Assembly (NCBI GenBank): GCA_025936755.1
Contig: JAICSS010000024.1
Coordinates: 1 to 36,651, forward strand
From: Solirubrobacterales bacterium
GTDB lineage: Bacteria; Actinomycetota; Thermoleophilia; Solirubrobacterales; 70-9
Reading direction: 5' to 3'
Length of the DNA stretch: 36,651 nucleotides
Shown piece by piece: positions 1 through 8,115 of the stretch. The position numbers were made by a program, and so were the translations under genes. The notes beneath the pieces were generated by a model. It did no database searches, had not been told where the DNA came from, and was given only the letters and a program-made list of their open reading frames with translations. Every line of letters begins with the position of its first letter. Positions within the stretch are counted from its first letter, which is position 1.

Positions 1-110
1 CCCCCGGCCCCCCGCGCCGCCCCCCCCCGCCCCCCCCCCCGCCCCGCCGCGCCCCCCCCCCCGCCCCCCCCCCGCCCGCCCCCGCCCCCGCCCCCCCGCC
101 CCCCCCCCCT
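1..110. repeat. C/G-only low-complexity run at window start
   Basis: The first 109 or so bases contain only C and G, with C runs of up to about ten. The following 65 bases are still homopolymer-rich, with a run of eight G and runs of six to nine C. No coding signal is visible. The abrupt change to normal coding sequence near 180 suggests an assembly or read-end artefact rather than biology. Confidence 0.75.
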
Positions 111-186
111 CTTGTGTGGGGGGGGTGTTTTGTTTGGGCGGTGTCCCCCCCCCAACCCCCCACCCACACCCGTTCACAATGTCTGC

Positions 187-1674
<1,488 letters not shown>

Positions 1675-1688
1675 TCCCGCAACTCCCG

Positions 1689-1727
1689 TTCCAAAGTTCC
1701 AAATTCCAAATTCCAGAATATGGAATT
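1689..1727. promoter_or_regulatory. TTCCAAA tandem repeats and palindrome, candidate operator
   Basis: Four copies of TTCCA(A/G)A begin at 1689, 1697, 1704 and 1711, the last three exactly 7 bp apart. The last copy overlaps an inverted repeat, AATTCCA-5 bp-TGGAATT, at 1709-1727. The block is AT-rich in a GC-rich setting and lies just upstream of a helix-turn-helix gene. That fits an autoregulatory operator for the toxin-antitoxin-like pair that follows, which is inference. Confidence 0.5.
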
Positions 1728-1729
1728 GC

Positions 1730-1735
1730 TAGCTT
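1730..1735 (+). promoter_or_regulatory. candidate -10 box TAGCTT, leaderless start
   Basis: TAGCTT fits the actinobacterial TANNNT -10 pattern and ends 6 bp before the GTG at 1742. A transcript starting here would begin at or next to the start codon. There is no Shine-Dalgarno sequence in front of 1742, which fits leaderless expression. Confidence 0.35.
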
Positions 1736-1741
1736 GCCTCT

Positions 1742-2260
1742 GTGCTCAGACCCCAGGATCTCTTCGTTCTTCTCAAGCTGGCCTGCCTTCCCGTGGGTGG
1801 CTGGACCTTCGCCAGCGTCGGCCATGAACTTGGATTGAGCTCTTCGGCGGTGCATCGTGGCCTCGAGCGGGCGGCAAAGGGGGGCCTCTACCAGCCGCAG
1901 CAAAAGGGGCTCGTGCCCGGAGCCCTGCTCGAGTTGCTTCTTCACGGCGCGCGTTTCGTCTATCCGGCGATGAGAAGCGGCGAGGCCCGCGGTCTGCCGA
2001 CCGCTTGGGCGGCGCCGCCGCTTTCCGCCGCCCTCGCCTTCGCCGGCGAGAACGCGCCTGTCTGGCCCGACCCTCATGGCGAGGTGCGCGGGATGGCAAT
2101 CGAGCCCCTGCACCCGGCGGTCCCCGACGCCGCGCGCCGCGACCGGCGGCTGTGGGAAATGCTGGCTCTGTTCGATGCGATCCGCGTGGGGGGGCCGCGC
2201 GAACGTGGCCTCGCAAGCGAGATGCTGGAGCAGAGAATCGGCGCGGGGAACTGGGGATGA
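1742..2260 (+). CDS. winged-helix DNA-binding protein, putative antitoxin/repressor
   Basis: A 172-residue protein with a GTG start. Residues 1-50 form a winged helix-turn-helix: LRPQDLFVLLKL, then a recognition-helix region LGLSSSAVHRGLERAAKGGL. The remainder is alpha-helical and lacks a recognised catalytic motif. The TGA overlaps the ATG of the nucleotidyltransferase gene (ATGA), so the two are translationally coupled. Together they resemble type IV AbiE-like toxin-antitoxin pairs, in which an HTH antitoxin represses its own promoter and counters a nucleotidyltransferase toxin. The tandem-repeat block immediately upstream supports autoregulation. An ordinary MarR-like regulator is the alternative. 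The fold is fairly clear and the antitoxin role is inferred. Confidence 0.7.
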   Translation: MLRPQDLFVLLKLACLPVGGWTFASVGHELGLSSSAVHRGLERAAKGGLYQPQQKGLVPGALLELLLHGARFVYPAMRSGEARGLPTAWAAPPLSAALAFAGENAPVWPDPHGEVRGMAIEPLHPAVPDAARRDRRLWEMLALFDAIRVGGPRERGLASEMLEQRIGAGNWG

Positions 2261-2958
2261 ACTCAGAGAACCTCCTGATGCTGGAACTGACCCATGAGCA
2301 CCTCGGCGAGCTCGCTGGCGAGGTCGTCTTCGTCGGCGGGGCAACCGTCGAGCTCTGGATCACCGATCGGGCGGCTCCCGAATTCCGTCGCACCGAGGAC
2401 GTCGACGTGGTCGTCGAGGCGACCACCCGACAGGACTACTATCGCCTCGAAGAGCGGTTGCGAGGCCTTGGCTTCGAAAACGACGAAGGGAGCGAAGTGA
2501 TTTGTCGTTTCAGGCGCCCCGACTCGGAGCTACTGCTCGACGTGATGCCGACCGATGCGTCGATTCTGGGTTTCGACAACCGCTGGCAAGCCGAGGCCTT
2601 CTCGCACGCGGTCGAGGTGTCGCTGCCGAAGGGACAGGTGATACGGGCGTTGCCTCCGCCGTATCTGCTGGCGACGAAGCTCGAGGCCTTCCAGAGCCGG
2701 TACCAGCATGACTTCTACGGAAGTCGGGATTGGGGCGACGTCGTCACCCTCATCGACGGGCGTGAGGAGTTGATCGACGAGGTGGCGCAGGCCGAGGAGG
2801 CGGTGCGGTCCTATGTGTCGGAGCGGCTGCGGGAGCTGTCGGAGCACCGCGACTTCGATCCCGGGGTCGAGGGTGCGCTCCCGTCCAGCCCGGAGTCACG
2901 AGATCGGGTCGATCGCGTCCTGATGCCGAGGATTCGTGAGTTGATCGGCGACCGATGA
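2257..2958 (+). CDS. AbiEii/DUF6036-like nucleotidyltransferase, putative toxin
   Basis: A 233-residue protein starting at the ATG that overlaps the upstream stop codon. The N-terminal half has a nucleotidyltransferase signature: FVGGATVELW (residues 25-34), then RRTEDVDVVVE with metal-ligand aspartates near D48 and D50. The later PYLLATKLEAFQSR and RDWGDVVTLID segments match the K/R and D motifs of AbiEii and MenT relatives. Members of this superfamily transfer nucleotides to tRNA or other targets and can act as toxins. Partnership with the HTH protein supports a toxin-antitoxin or regulatory module. The NUDIX gene downstream overlaps this one by four bases, so all three may share a transcript. 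A housekeeping nucleotidyltransferase role cannot be excluded. Confidence 0.72.
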   Translation: MNSENLLMLELTHEHLGELAGEVVFVGGATVELWITDRAAPEFRRTEDVDVVVEATTRQDYYRLEERLRGLGFENDEGSEVICRFRRPDSELLLDVMPTDASILGFDNRWQAEAFSHAVEVSLPKGQVIRALPPPYLLATKLEAFQSRYQHDFYGSRDWGDVVTLIDGREELIDEVAQAEEAVRSYVSERLRELSEHRDFDPGVEGALPSSPESRDRVDRVLMPRIRELIGDR

Positions 2959-3476
2959 AGCGCCTGAGCACCAAAACGCTGCACGAAGGCAAGCACGTCG
3001 ACTTCCTCGCCAAGCGCTACCGGCGCGCCGACGGGAGCGAGGTCGAGCGGGAGGTGATCGAGCATCCCGGCTCTGTCGCCGTGCTCGCCCACGACGAGGA
3101 GTTCGCCTATCTGGTGGCGCAGCCGCGGGAGGCGGTCGAGGAGGACGAGCTGCTGGAGATCCCGGCGGGGACGCTGGACGTCGAGGGCGAGGACGAGCTC
3201 GAATGCGCGAAGCGGGAGCTGGCGGAGGAGGCGGAGCTGCGGGCCGAGCACTGGGCCCTGCTCCACGTCGTCTACCCCAGCCCCGGCTTCCTCAGCGAGA
3301 AGGTGACGATCTTCGAGGCGACCGGCCTCTCGCCGGCCAGCGGCGAGCGCGACGAGGACGAGGAGATCGAGATCGTCCGCCTGCCGCTGGCCGAGATCGA
3401 GCAGGCGCTGCCGGACATCCGCGACGCCACCACGGTGATCGCGCTGCTGCGACTAAAGGAGAAGCTCGAGGGGTAG
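2955..3476 (+). CDS. NUDIX hydrolase, ADP-ribose pyrophosphatase-like
   Basis: A 173-residue NUDIX hydrolase predicted to cleave ADP-ribose or a related nucleoside diphosphate to AMP plus sugar phosphate. The order of elements fits the ADPRase group: an N-terminal beta domain (VEREVIEHPGSVAVLA), the lead-in LLEIPAGTLDVEGED, and the NUDIX helix AKRELAEEAEL. The metal-binding REL-EE core is intact. However, the glycine that normally follows (REUxEExGU) is glutamate here. The downstream YPSPGFLSEKVTIFEA segment is typical of ADPRases. The ATG overlaps the stop of the nucleotidyltransferase gene, so they are probably cotranscribed. Confidence 0.88.
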   Translation: MKRLSTKTLHEGKHVDFLAKRYRRADGSEVEREVIEHPGSVAVLAHDEEFAYLVAQPREAVEEDELLEIPAGTLDVEGEDELECAKRELAEEAELRAEHWALLHVVYPSPGFLSEKVTIFEATGLSPASGERDEDEEIEIVRLPLAEIEQALPDIRDATTVIALLRLKEKLEG

Positions 3477-3485
3477 CCGGCCCTC

Positions 3486-3593
3486 GTGTTCCTCTTCTTC
3501 TCCAACAACCTCGGCTGCGCCGGCTCGCTGCTGGTCTCGGCCGTGGTGACGTTGGTCCTGCTGCTGCTCTTCGGCGTGATCGAACTGGGCTAG
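3486..3593 (+). CDS. 35-residue single-pass membrane peptide
   Basis: A short reading frame with a GTG start nine bases after the NUDIX stop. The product begins VFLFFSNNLGCAGSLL and continues as one hydrophobic helix rich in Leu and Val, ending ELG. I recall similar tiny proteins with an FFSN-LGC-GSLL start near NUDIX genes in other actinobacteria, which supports it being real. No function is known. The small spacing suggests it belongs to the same transcript. Confidence 0.6.
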   Translation: MFLFFSNNLGCAGSLLVSAVVTLVLLLLFGVIELG

Positions 3594-3601
3594 ACCCGCC
3601 G

Positions 3602-6145
3602 CTACCGGGAGCGCAGGGGCACCGGCTCCTGAGCGGCGGCCTCGTCGGCTCCGCGCTCCCGGGCCGGCTTGGTCCGCTCGCAGAGGTCGGCGAACTTGGC
3701 GAGCAGGGCTTCCAGCCGGGTCAGCGTCGGGCCCTCGCGGCCGAGCGGTTCCTGGTGGGCGGCGCCGGAGATCTCGCGCATGGCGACGTCGATCTCCTCG
3801 GCCAGCTCGGGCGACCAGCGGATCCCGTGCAGTTTCTGGACCCGGATCGGCAGCGCCTGGCGCTCGACGACGCTGTTCAGCAGGTAGACCTCGATCAGCC
3901 GCTCGTAGCCCTTGCGCAGGTCGAGCAGCCAGAGCTGGGCCCGCCGCTCGTAGGCGGAGTCGCGGCCCTTGTAGAGACCCCGCAGCTCGTGGTTCAGCTC
4001 GTGCCGCAGCGCCTTCAGCCGCTGCATCGGCGAGCGCGCTTCCCAGGGCAGGTTGTCGCTGACGACGCCGACCTCGCCGCCGGCGCGGGTCAGCGCCTGC
4101 GAGTGCAGCTCCAGCCCCAGCTCCTCGGCCCGCTCCAGCAGGTAGTAGACGAAGACGAGGTCGTGGGTGAGGACGACGACCTGCCGCTTGCGGGCTTCCT
4201 CGGCGAGGCGGGCGGCGAGGTGCTCACGGCGCTGGTGGTCGAGCGAGGAGATCGGGTCGTCGAGGACGATCGTGCTGCGCTCGTCGCTGACCCGCAGCTC
4301 GGCGAGGAAGAAGGCGGTGGCGAGGGCGGTCTGCTCGCCGGTGCTGAGGACCTTGGCGACCCGCTCGCGCCCCTCGCTGCGGAGCTTGAAGCGGACCGCC
4401 GGCTTGCCCTTGCTGGCCGAGGCGTTGAGCTCGACCCGGTCGGCGATCGGGTCCAGCTCCTCGATCTCCTCCGCCAGCGCCTCCTGCAGCCGGCCGGTGA
4501 TCGCCAGCCGGCTCAACTCGCCGATCCGCTGGGAGATCTTCCTCGTCGAGAGCTCGGACCGCGCCTCTTCCCAGGCGGCGATCTGGTCCAGCCCGCGCAG
4601 GTGCTCGATCAGGTCGTCGAGAGATTCCTCGACCTCGCGCCGGCCGCGCAGCTCCAGCAGGCGGCGCTCGATCCGCTCGCGCTCCTCCCGGTCGCGGAGG
4701 ACCGCGAAGCCTTCGGCTTCGGCCACCTGGATGGCGACGTAGTCCCGCAACGGCCCGAGGTCGAGCGGGCGGCCCTGGTGCGGCTCCGTGGCCCCCGTCG
4801 CGATCGAGAGGCGATCGGCGAGCGCCTCCAGGGCCGCCTCGGCTGGCGCCCGCAGGTGCTCGCCGCCGGCGGCGACCGCGACCTCGGCGAGGTTGACGAT
4901 CTTCTCCAGGCCGGGCAGCCCCTGCAGCCGCTCGGTCAGCGCCAGGTCGACGAGGCGGACCTGCTCGCGCAGCTCGCCGGAGACGAAGGCCTCGAAGCGG
5001 TGCATCCGCTCGTGCGCCTCGGAGTCGAGCCGCTGCTGGCAGACCGGGCAGGTGGAGTCCTCGCCCCCGTCGGGGAACTCGCCGCCTGCCGCCGCGACGA
5101 AGCGCCGCGCCGCCTCCCACATCTCCCGCCACTCCTCGCCCCCCGTGCCCGGCCGGGGCTGGTCGGAGAAAGCCTCGGCGGCGAGCTGGTCGACCGCCGC
5201 TTCGGCCCGCGAGAGCCGCTGCCGCAGCTCCGCGACTTCCCTCAGCGCCTCGTCGTCGAGCCGGTCCCAGGCGTCCTGCAGCTGCCCGACCAGCCTGCGG
5301 ACGGCCGCCGCCCGCTTCCTGGCCTCCCCCTCCAGCTCCTCGCTGCGGTCGGCGGCGATCGTCGCCTCGGCACGCTCCAGCCCGGCGAGCTCCTCCAGCT
5401 CCGCCTCGTCGAGCCGCTCGAAGCTCCGCGCCTCCTCCGCGCTCATCTCCCCCGGCAACGGCGGCAGCGTCTCGCGCCGCTCCTCGACCCGCCGCGCCAG
5501 CTCCGCCGCCAGCTCGTCCTGGGCCTCGGCCAGTTCCTTCAGCAGGCGCAGCGGCCGCGGCGTGTGCTCGATCGTGTTCGACTTGGAGATGTGGACGTCG
5601 GCGCAGCTGGCGTCGAACGCGGTCATCGCCGAGAGGATCCGCGGCGCTTCGGCGCCCAGGTCGACCTCGACCGTCCGCTCCTCGCCGTCGACCGCGAGCA
5701 CGAACTCCGCCGTCTGCGGCGCGTCGGCCTTGCCGGGGTCGAAGACGTCGTGCAGGACCTCGCCGACTTCGGCCGAGCGGCAGACCCGCCGGCAGAGGCG
5801 TCCGTAGCCGCTCTTGCCCGCCCCGTTCTCGCCGAAGACGATGTTCAGCCCCGGCCCGAAGCGCAGCACCTGGTCTTCGGCCAGCCGGTTGACGTTGCGC
5901 AGGCCGCGGATCTGGCGCAGTTCGACCCGCCCGTGCTCGGCCTCGTCAGCCGGCAGGTTCGCCAGCTCCAGCGGCGGCAGCGCCTTCGCGCCGGCCTCGC
6001 CGCAGAGCACCGCCAGCACCTGCGCCCGCCCCGCCTCGTCGAGCGGACCGTCGCAGAGCTTGCGCATCAGGCCGCGCTGCCAGCCCGGCAGCCCCTGCGA
6101 CCAGTTGAAGATCCTCCTTTGCAGCAAGGCGTCCTGGTCGTTCAT
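3602..6145 (-). CDS. zinc-hook AAA ATPase, RloC-like (putative anticodon nuclease)
   Basis: An 847-residue ABC/SMC-type ATPase of the AAA_13 group. Walker A is GENGAGKSG (about residues 105-113). Long coiled coils at about 200-350 and 370-560 flank a Rad50-like hook CPVC (366-369). The signature LSTGEQ is at 600-605, Walker B STIVLDDP at 624-631, and the switch histidine is in LTHD at about 661. The last 140 residues have the layout seen in RloC/PrrC nucleases. A candidate triad is R744 and E748 (RKGYE) with H797 (GAAHQE), although the E-to-H spacing is longer than in PrrC. RloC enzymes cut tRNA anticodons on phage attack. The gene stands alone here, with no restriction-modification genes. 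ATPase assignment is firm and nuclease activity is inferred. Confidence 0.75.
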   Translation of the reverse strand: MNDQDALLQRRIFNWSQGLPGWQRGLMRKLCDGPLDEAGRAQVLAVLCGEAGAKALPPLELANLPADEAEHGRVELRQIRGLRNVNRLAEDQVLRFGPGLNIVFGENGAGKSGYGRLCRRVCRSAEVGEVLHDVFDPGKADAPQTAEFVLAVDGEERTVEVDLGAEAPRILSAMTAFDASCADVHISKSNTIEHTPRPLRLLKELAEAQDELAAELARRVEERRETLPPLPGEMSAEEARSFERLDEAELEELAGLERAEATIAADRSEELEGEARKRAAAVRRLVGQLQDAWDRLDDEALREVAELRQRLSRAEAAVDQLAAEAFSDQPRPGTGGEEWREMWEAARRFVAAAGGEFPDGGEDSTCPVCQQRLDSEAHERMHRFEAFVSGELREQVRLVDLALTERLQGLPGLEKIVNLAEVAVAAGGEHLRAPAEAALEALADRLSIATGATEPHQGRPLDLGPLRDYVAIQVAEAEGFAVLRDREERERIERRLLELRGRREVEESLDDLIEHLRGLDQIAAWEEARSELSTRKISQRIGELSRLAITGRLQEALAEEIEELDPIADRVELNASASKGKPAVRFKLRSEGRERVAKVLSTGEQTALATAFFLAELRVSDERSTIVLDDPISSLDHQRREHLAARLAEEARKRQVVVLTHDLVFVYYLLERAEELGLELHSQALTRAGGEVGVVSDNLPWEARSPMQRLKALRHELNHELRGLYKGRDSAYERRAQLWLLDLRKGYERLIEVYLLNSVVERQALPIRVQKLHGIRWSPELAEEIDVAMREISGAAHQEPLGREGPTLTRLEALLAKFADLCERTKPARERGADEAAAQEPVPLRSR

Positions 6146-6207
6146 CGACCAGGAAGCTTCTCAGAAGCCGGGTTCGGGCTGCGGCGGTTCCTGCGATCCT
6201 TGGACCG

Positions 6208-6636
6208 ATGTGGGTGCAGCGCCCGATCCGGCTGGCGGCCCGGCCGCGCGGCTTCCACCTGATCACCGACGAGGTCGTCGGGGCGCTGCCGGAGGTCGGG
6301 GAGACCGCGACCGGCCTCCTCCACCTCCTGATCCAGCACACCTCGGCCTCGCTGGCGCTGAACGAGAACGCCTCGGCCGAGGTCCGCCGCGACTTCGAGA
6401 GCTGGTTCGACCGCGCGGTGCCGGAAGGGGCGCCCTACTGGACCCACACCCTCGAGGGCGCCGACGACATGCCCGCCCATATAAAGGCGGCGCTGCTCGG
6501 CCCCTCGCTGACGCTGCCGATCGCCGGCGGCCGGCTCGCGCTCGGGACCTGGCAGGGGATCTACCTCTGCGAGCACCGCGACCACGGCGGCGCGAGAAAC
6601 CTCGTCGCGACCTGCTGGGGAGAGCGGGCGGAGTAG
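6208..6636 (+). CDS. YjbQ/UPF0047 family protein
   Basis: A 142-residue protein of the YjbQ family, at the usual length. Conserved blocks are LLIQHTSASLALNENA, DDMPAHIKAALLGPSLTLPI and LGTWQGIYLCEHRDHGG, with the histidines and acidic residues that line the putative active site. Some members have been reported to have weak thiamine-phosphate synthase activity, but the physiological role is unsettled. It diverges from the ATPase gene across a 62-bp gap and converges with the zinc-ribbon gene at 6640. Confidence 0.9.
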   Translation: MWVQRPIRLAARPRGFHLITDEVVGALPEVGETATGLLHLLIQHTSASLALNENASAEVRRDFESWFDRAVPEGAPYWTHTLEGADDMPAHIKAALLGPSLTLPIAGGRLALGTWQGIYLCEHRDHGGARNLVATCWGERAE

Positions 6637-6639
6637 GCG

Positions 6640-6843
6640 CTAGGCGGCCAGGCGCCGGTGCTCGCGCCGGCGCAGCTGGATCACTTCGCCGCCCTCGATC
6701 TCGACCGGCTCGAACTCGGCGACGGAGAGGATCACGTAGCTGTAGCCGCAGGCGCAGGCCTCGCGCCCGACCTGGTCGAGGTCCTCGACCAGGACGTCGG
6801 ACTCCTCGGCGCAGCTCGAACAGACGACGGTGACTTGCAACAT
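6640..6843 (-). CDS. small zinc-ribbon-like protein
   Basis: A 67-residue protein with paired cysteines: CSSC at residues 8-11 and CAC at 30-32, followed by GYSYVILSV and a basic tail RRREHRRLAA. The arrangement suggests one structural zinc site. No enzymatic motif is visible. It sits between the YjbQ-like gene (convergent) and the PucR regulator (same strand, 74 bp upstream). Function unknown. Confidence 0.65.
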   Translation of the reverse strand: MLQVTVVCSSCAEESDVLVEDLDQVGREACACGYSYVILSVAEFEPVEIEGGEVIQLRRREHRRLAA

Positions 6844-6917
6844 GGCCCGATGGTTGCGCGGCGGCCGGACGGAGCCCCGGATCTGCACGGTCCTTTGCAT
6901 GCCCGGGGCGCGCGCGG

Positions 6918-8066
6918 TCAGTCCACCAGCTGCAGCGCCGTTTCGAGGTGTGCGGCGATGTCGCCGAGGGGCCGGCCGAAGAGCTCCTCGATGCCGCGCA
7001 GGCGGTTGGTGACGGTGCGGCGGTCGACCCCGAGGGCGGCGGCGGTGGAAGAGACGTTGCGCTCGGTGGCGAAGTAGGCGCGCAGCGTTTCGCGCCCGAC
7101 CCTGCCGCCGTCCTTCGCCGCTTCCAGCGGCTGCAGGTAGATCTGGCGCAACGAGGTCGTCCCCAGGTCGTCGCGGAGGATCGAGGCCAACACGGCCACG
7201 TCGGAGTAGCGGAGCGCCGGCGTGCCTCTGCGCTCGGCGATCGGCAGCGCCGCCTTGGCCTGACGGTGGCTGAGGCGCCAGCCGGCGATTCCCGCGGCGG
7301 GCTCGCCGACGGCGGCGATCACCGAATCGGGCGAGATCGAGTTCAGCGCCCGCACGGCCTCCTCCGAGCCGAGCCCCGCTCTGCCGCCGAGCCAGCACGC
7401 CCAGGCCGGTTCCTCCCGGTGAGCGTCTGCGAGCAGGCGGCGATCGAGGGTGGCGGCGAGCTCGCGCATCGCCTCGTGGGCTCCCTCGCCTTTCACCATC
7501 AGGCCGAGGTGGTGGCCGTCGAAGTCGTACTCGAGCCCCGTCTCGCCGCTGGGCTGACGCCCGGCGAGCAGTTCCTCGAGGTAGCGGTGGCGCCGCTCCG
7601 CGGTGGTGGCGGGCCGGCTGCCGGCCTCGCGGACATGCTCGTCGCTCACCGCCTGCAGCAGACGGTCGAAGACCGTCGCCTGCAGGTGCAGGAGGCGGCG
7701 GAGGGTGGAGGTCGAGACCCCGACGCGCTCCGCCTCCTCGACGAGGATGTCGCCGAAGAAGGCATTGCCGGCCGAGTAGCGCCGCAGGACCACGTCGAGG
7801 GGGACGCCGCAGCGAGCGGCCAGCCGGGGCGCCGTCAGCACCGCGGCCGGGATTTCCGGGTTCTGGCGGTCGCCCAGCTCCGTCGCTTCCACCGCGTAGC
7901 GGAGCACCGCGACGCGGGTCGCGGGCAGGCAGTCCATGTATTCCAGGTAGAGGGGGTCCGCGACGCGGGACTCCGGGATCGGGTCGACGAGAGCGGCGAG
8001 GCTCGCTTCGATCTCCGGGACCCTGGCCCGCAGGCGCGCTGCGAGCGCGGCAACCGAGTCGCTCAT
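6918..8066 (-). CDS. PucR-family transcriptional regulator
   Basis: A 382-residue regulator. The start at 8066 (MSDSVAALAARL) is preferred to the in-frame start 69 bases upstream because that extension runs into the dipZ stop region and looks non-native. The N-terminal half is a helical sensor-like domain of the RsbRD/CdaR-associated type. The C-terminal ~45 residues form the PucR helix-turn-helix: ETLRAYFATERNVSSTAAAL, then GVDRRTVTNRLRGIEELFG. PucR-type regulators usually respond to metabolites, and the ligand cannot be predicted. The gene follows dipZ on the same strand by about 50 bp, so cotranscription is possible. Confidence 0.87.
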   Translation of the reverse strand: MSDSVAALAARLRARVPEIEASLAALVDPIPESRVADPLYLEYMDCLPATRVAVLRYAVEATELGDRQNPEIPAAVLTAPRLAARCGVPLDVVLRRYSAGNAFFGDILVEEAERVGVSTSTLRRLLHLQATVFDRLLQAVSDEHVREAGSRPATTAERRHRYLEELLAGRQPSGETGLEYDFDGHHLGLMVKGEGAHEAMRELAATLDRRLLADAHREEPAWACWLGGRAGLGSEEAVRALNSISPDSVIAAVGEPAAGIAGWRLSHRQAKAALPIAERRGTPALRYSDVAVLASILRDDLGTTSLRQIYLQPLEAAKDGGRVGRETLRAYFATERNVSSTAAALGVDRRTVTNRLRGIEELFGRPLGDIAAHLETALQLVD

Positions 8067-8115
8067 GCCGGAACTATCTACCGATCGGCGCAAGCGCCCG
8101 CAACCGCCTCCCTCG

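Noticed and set aside
3203-6262. 1019-codon plus-strand open frame opposite the ATPase gene
   Set aside because: It overlaps the real ATPase gene antisense, is rich in Arg/Pro/Gln with no domain, and arises from GC-rich codon bias. The minus-strand protein has complete motifs.
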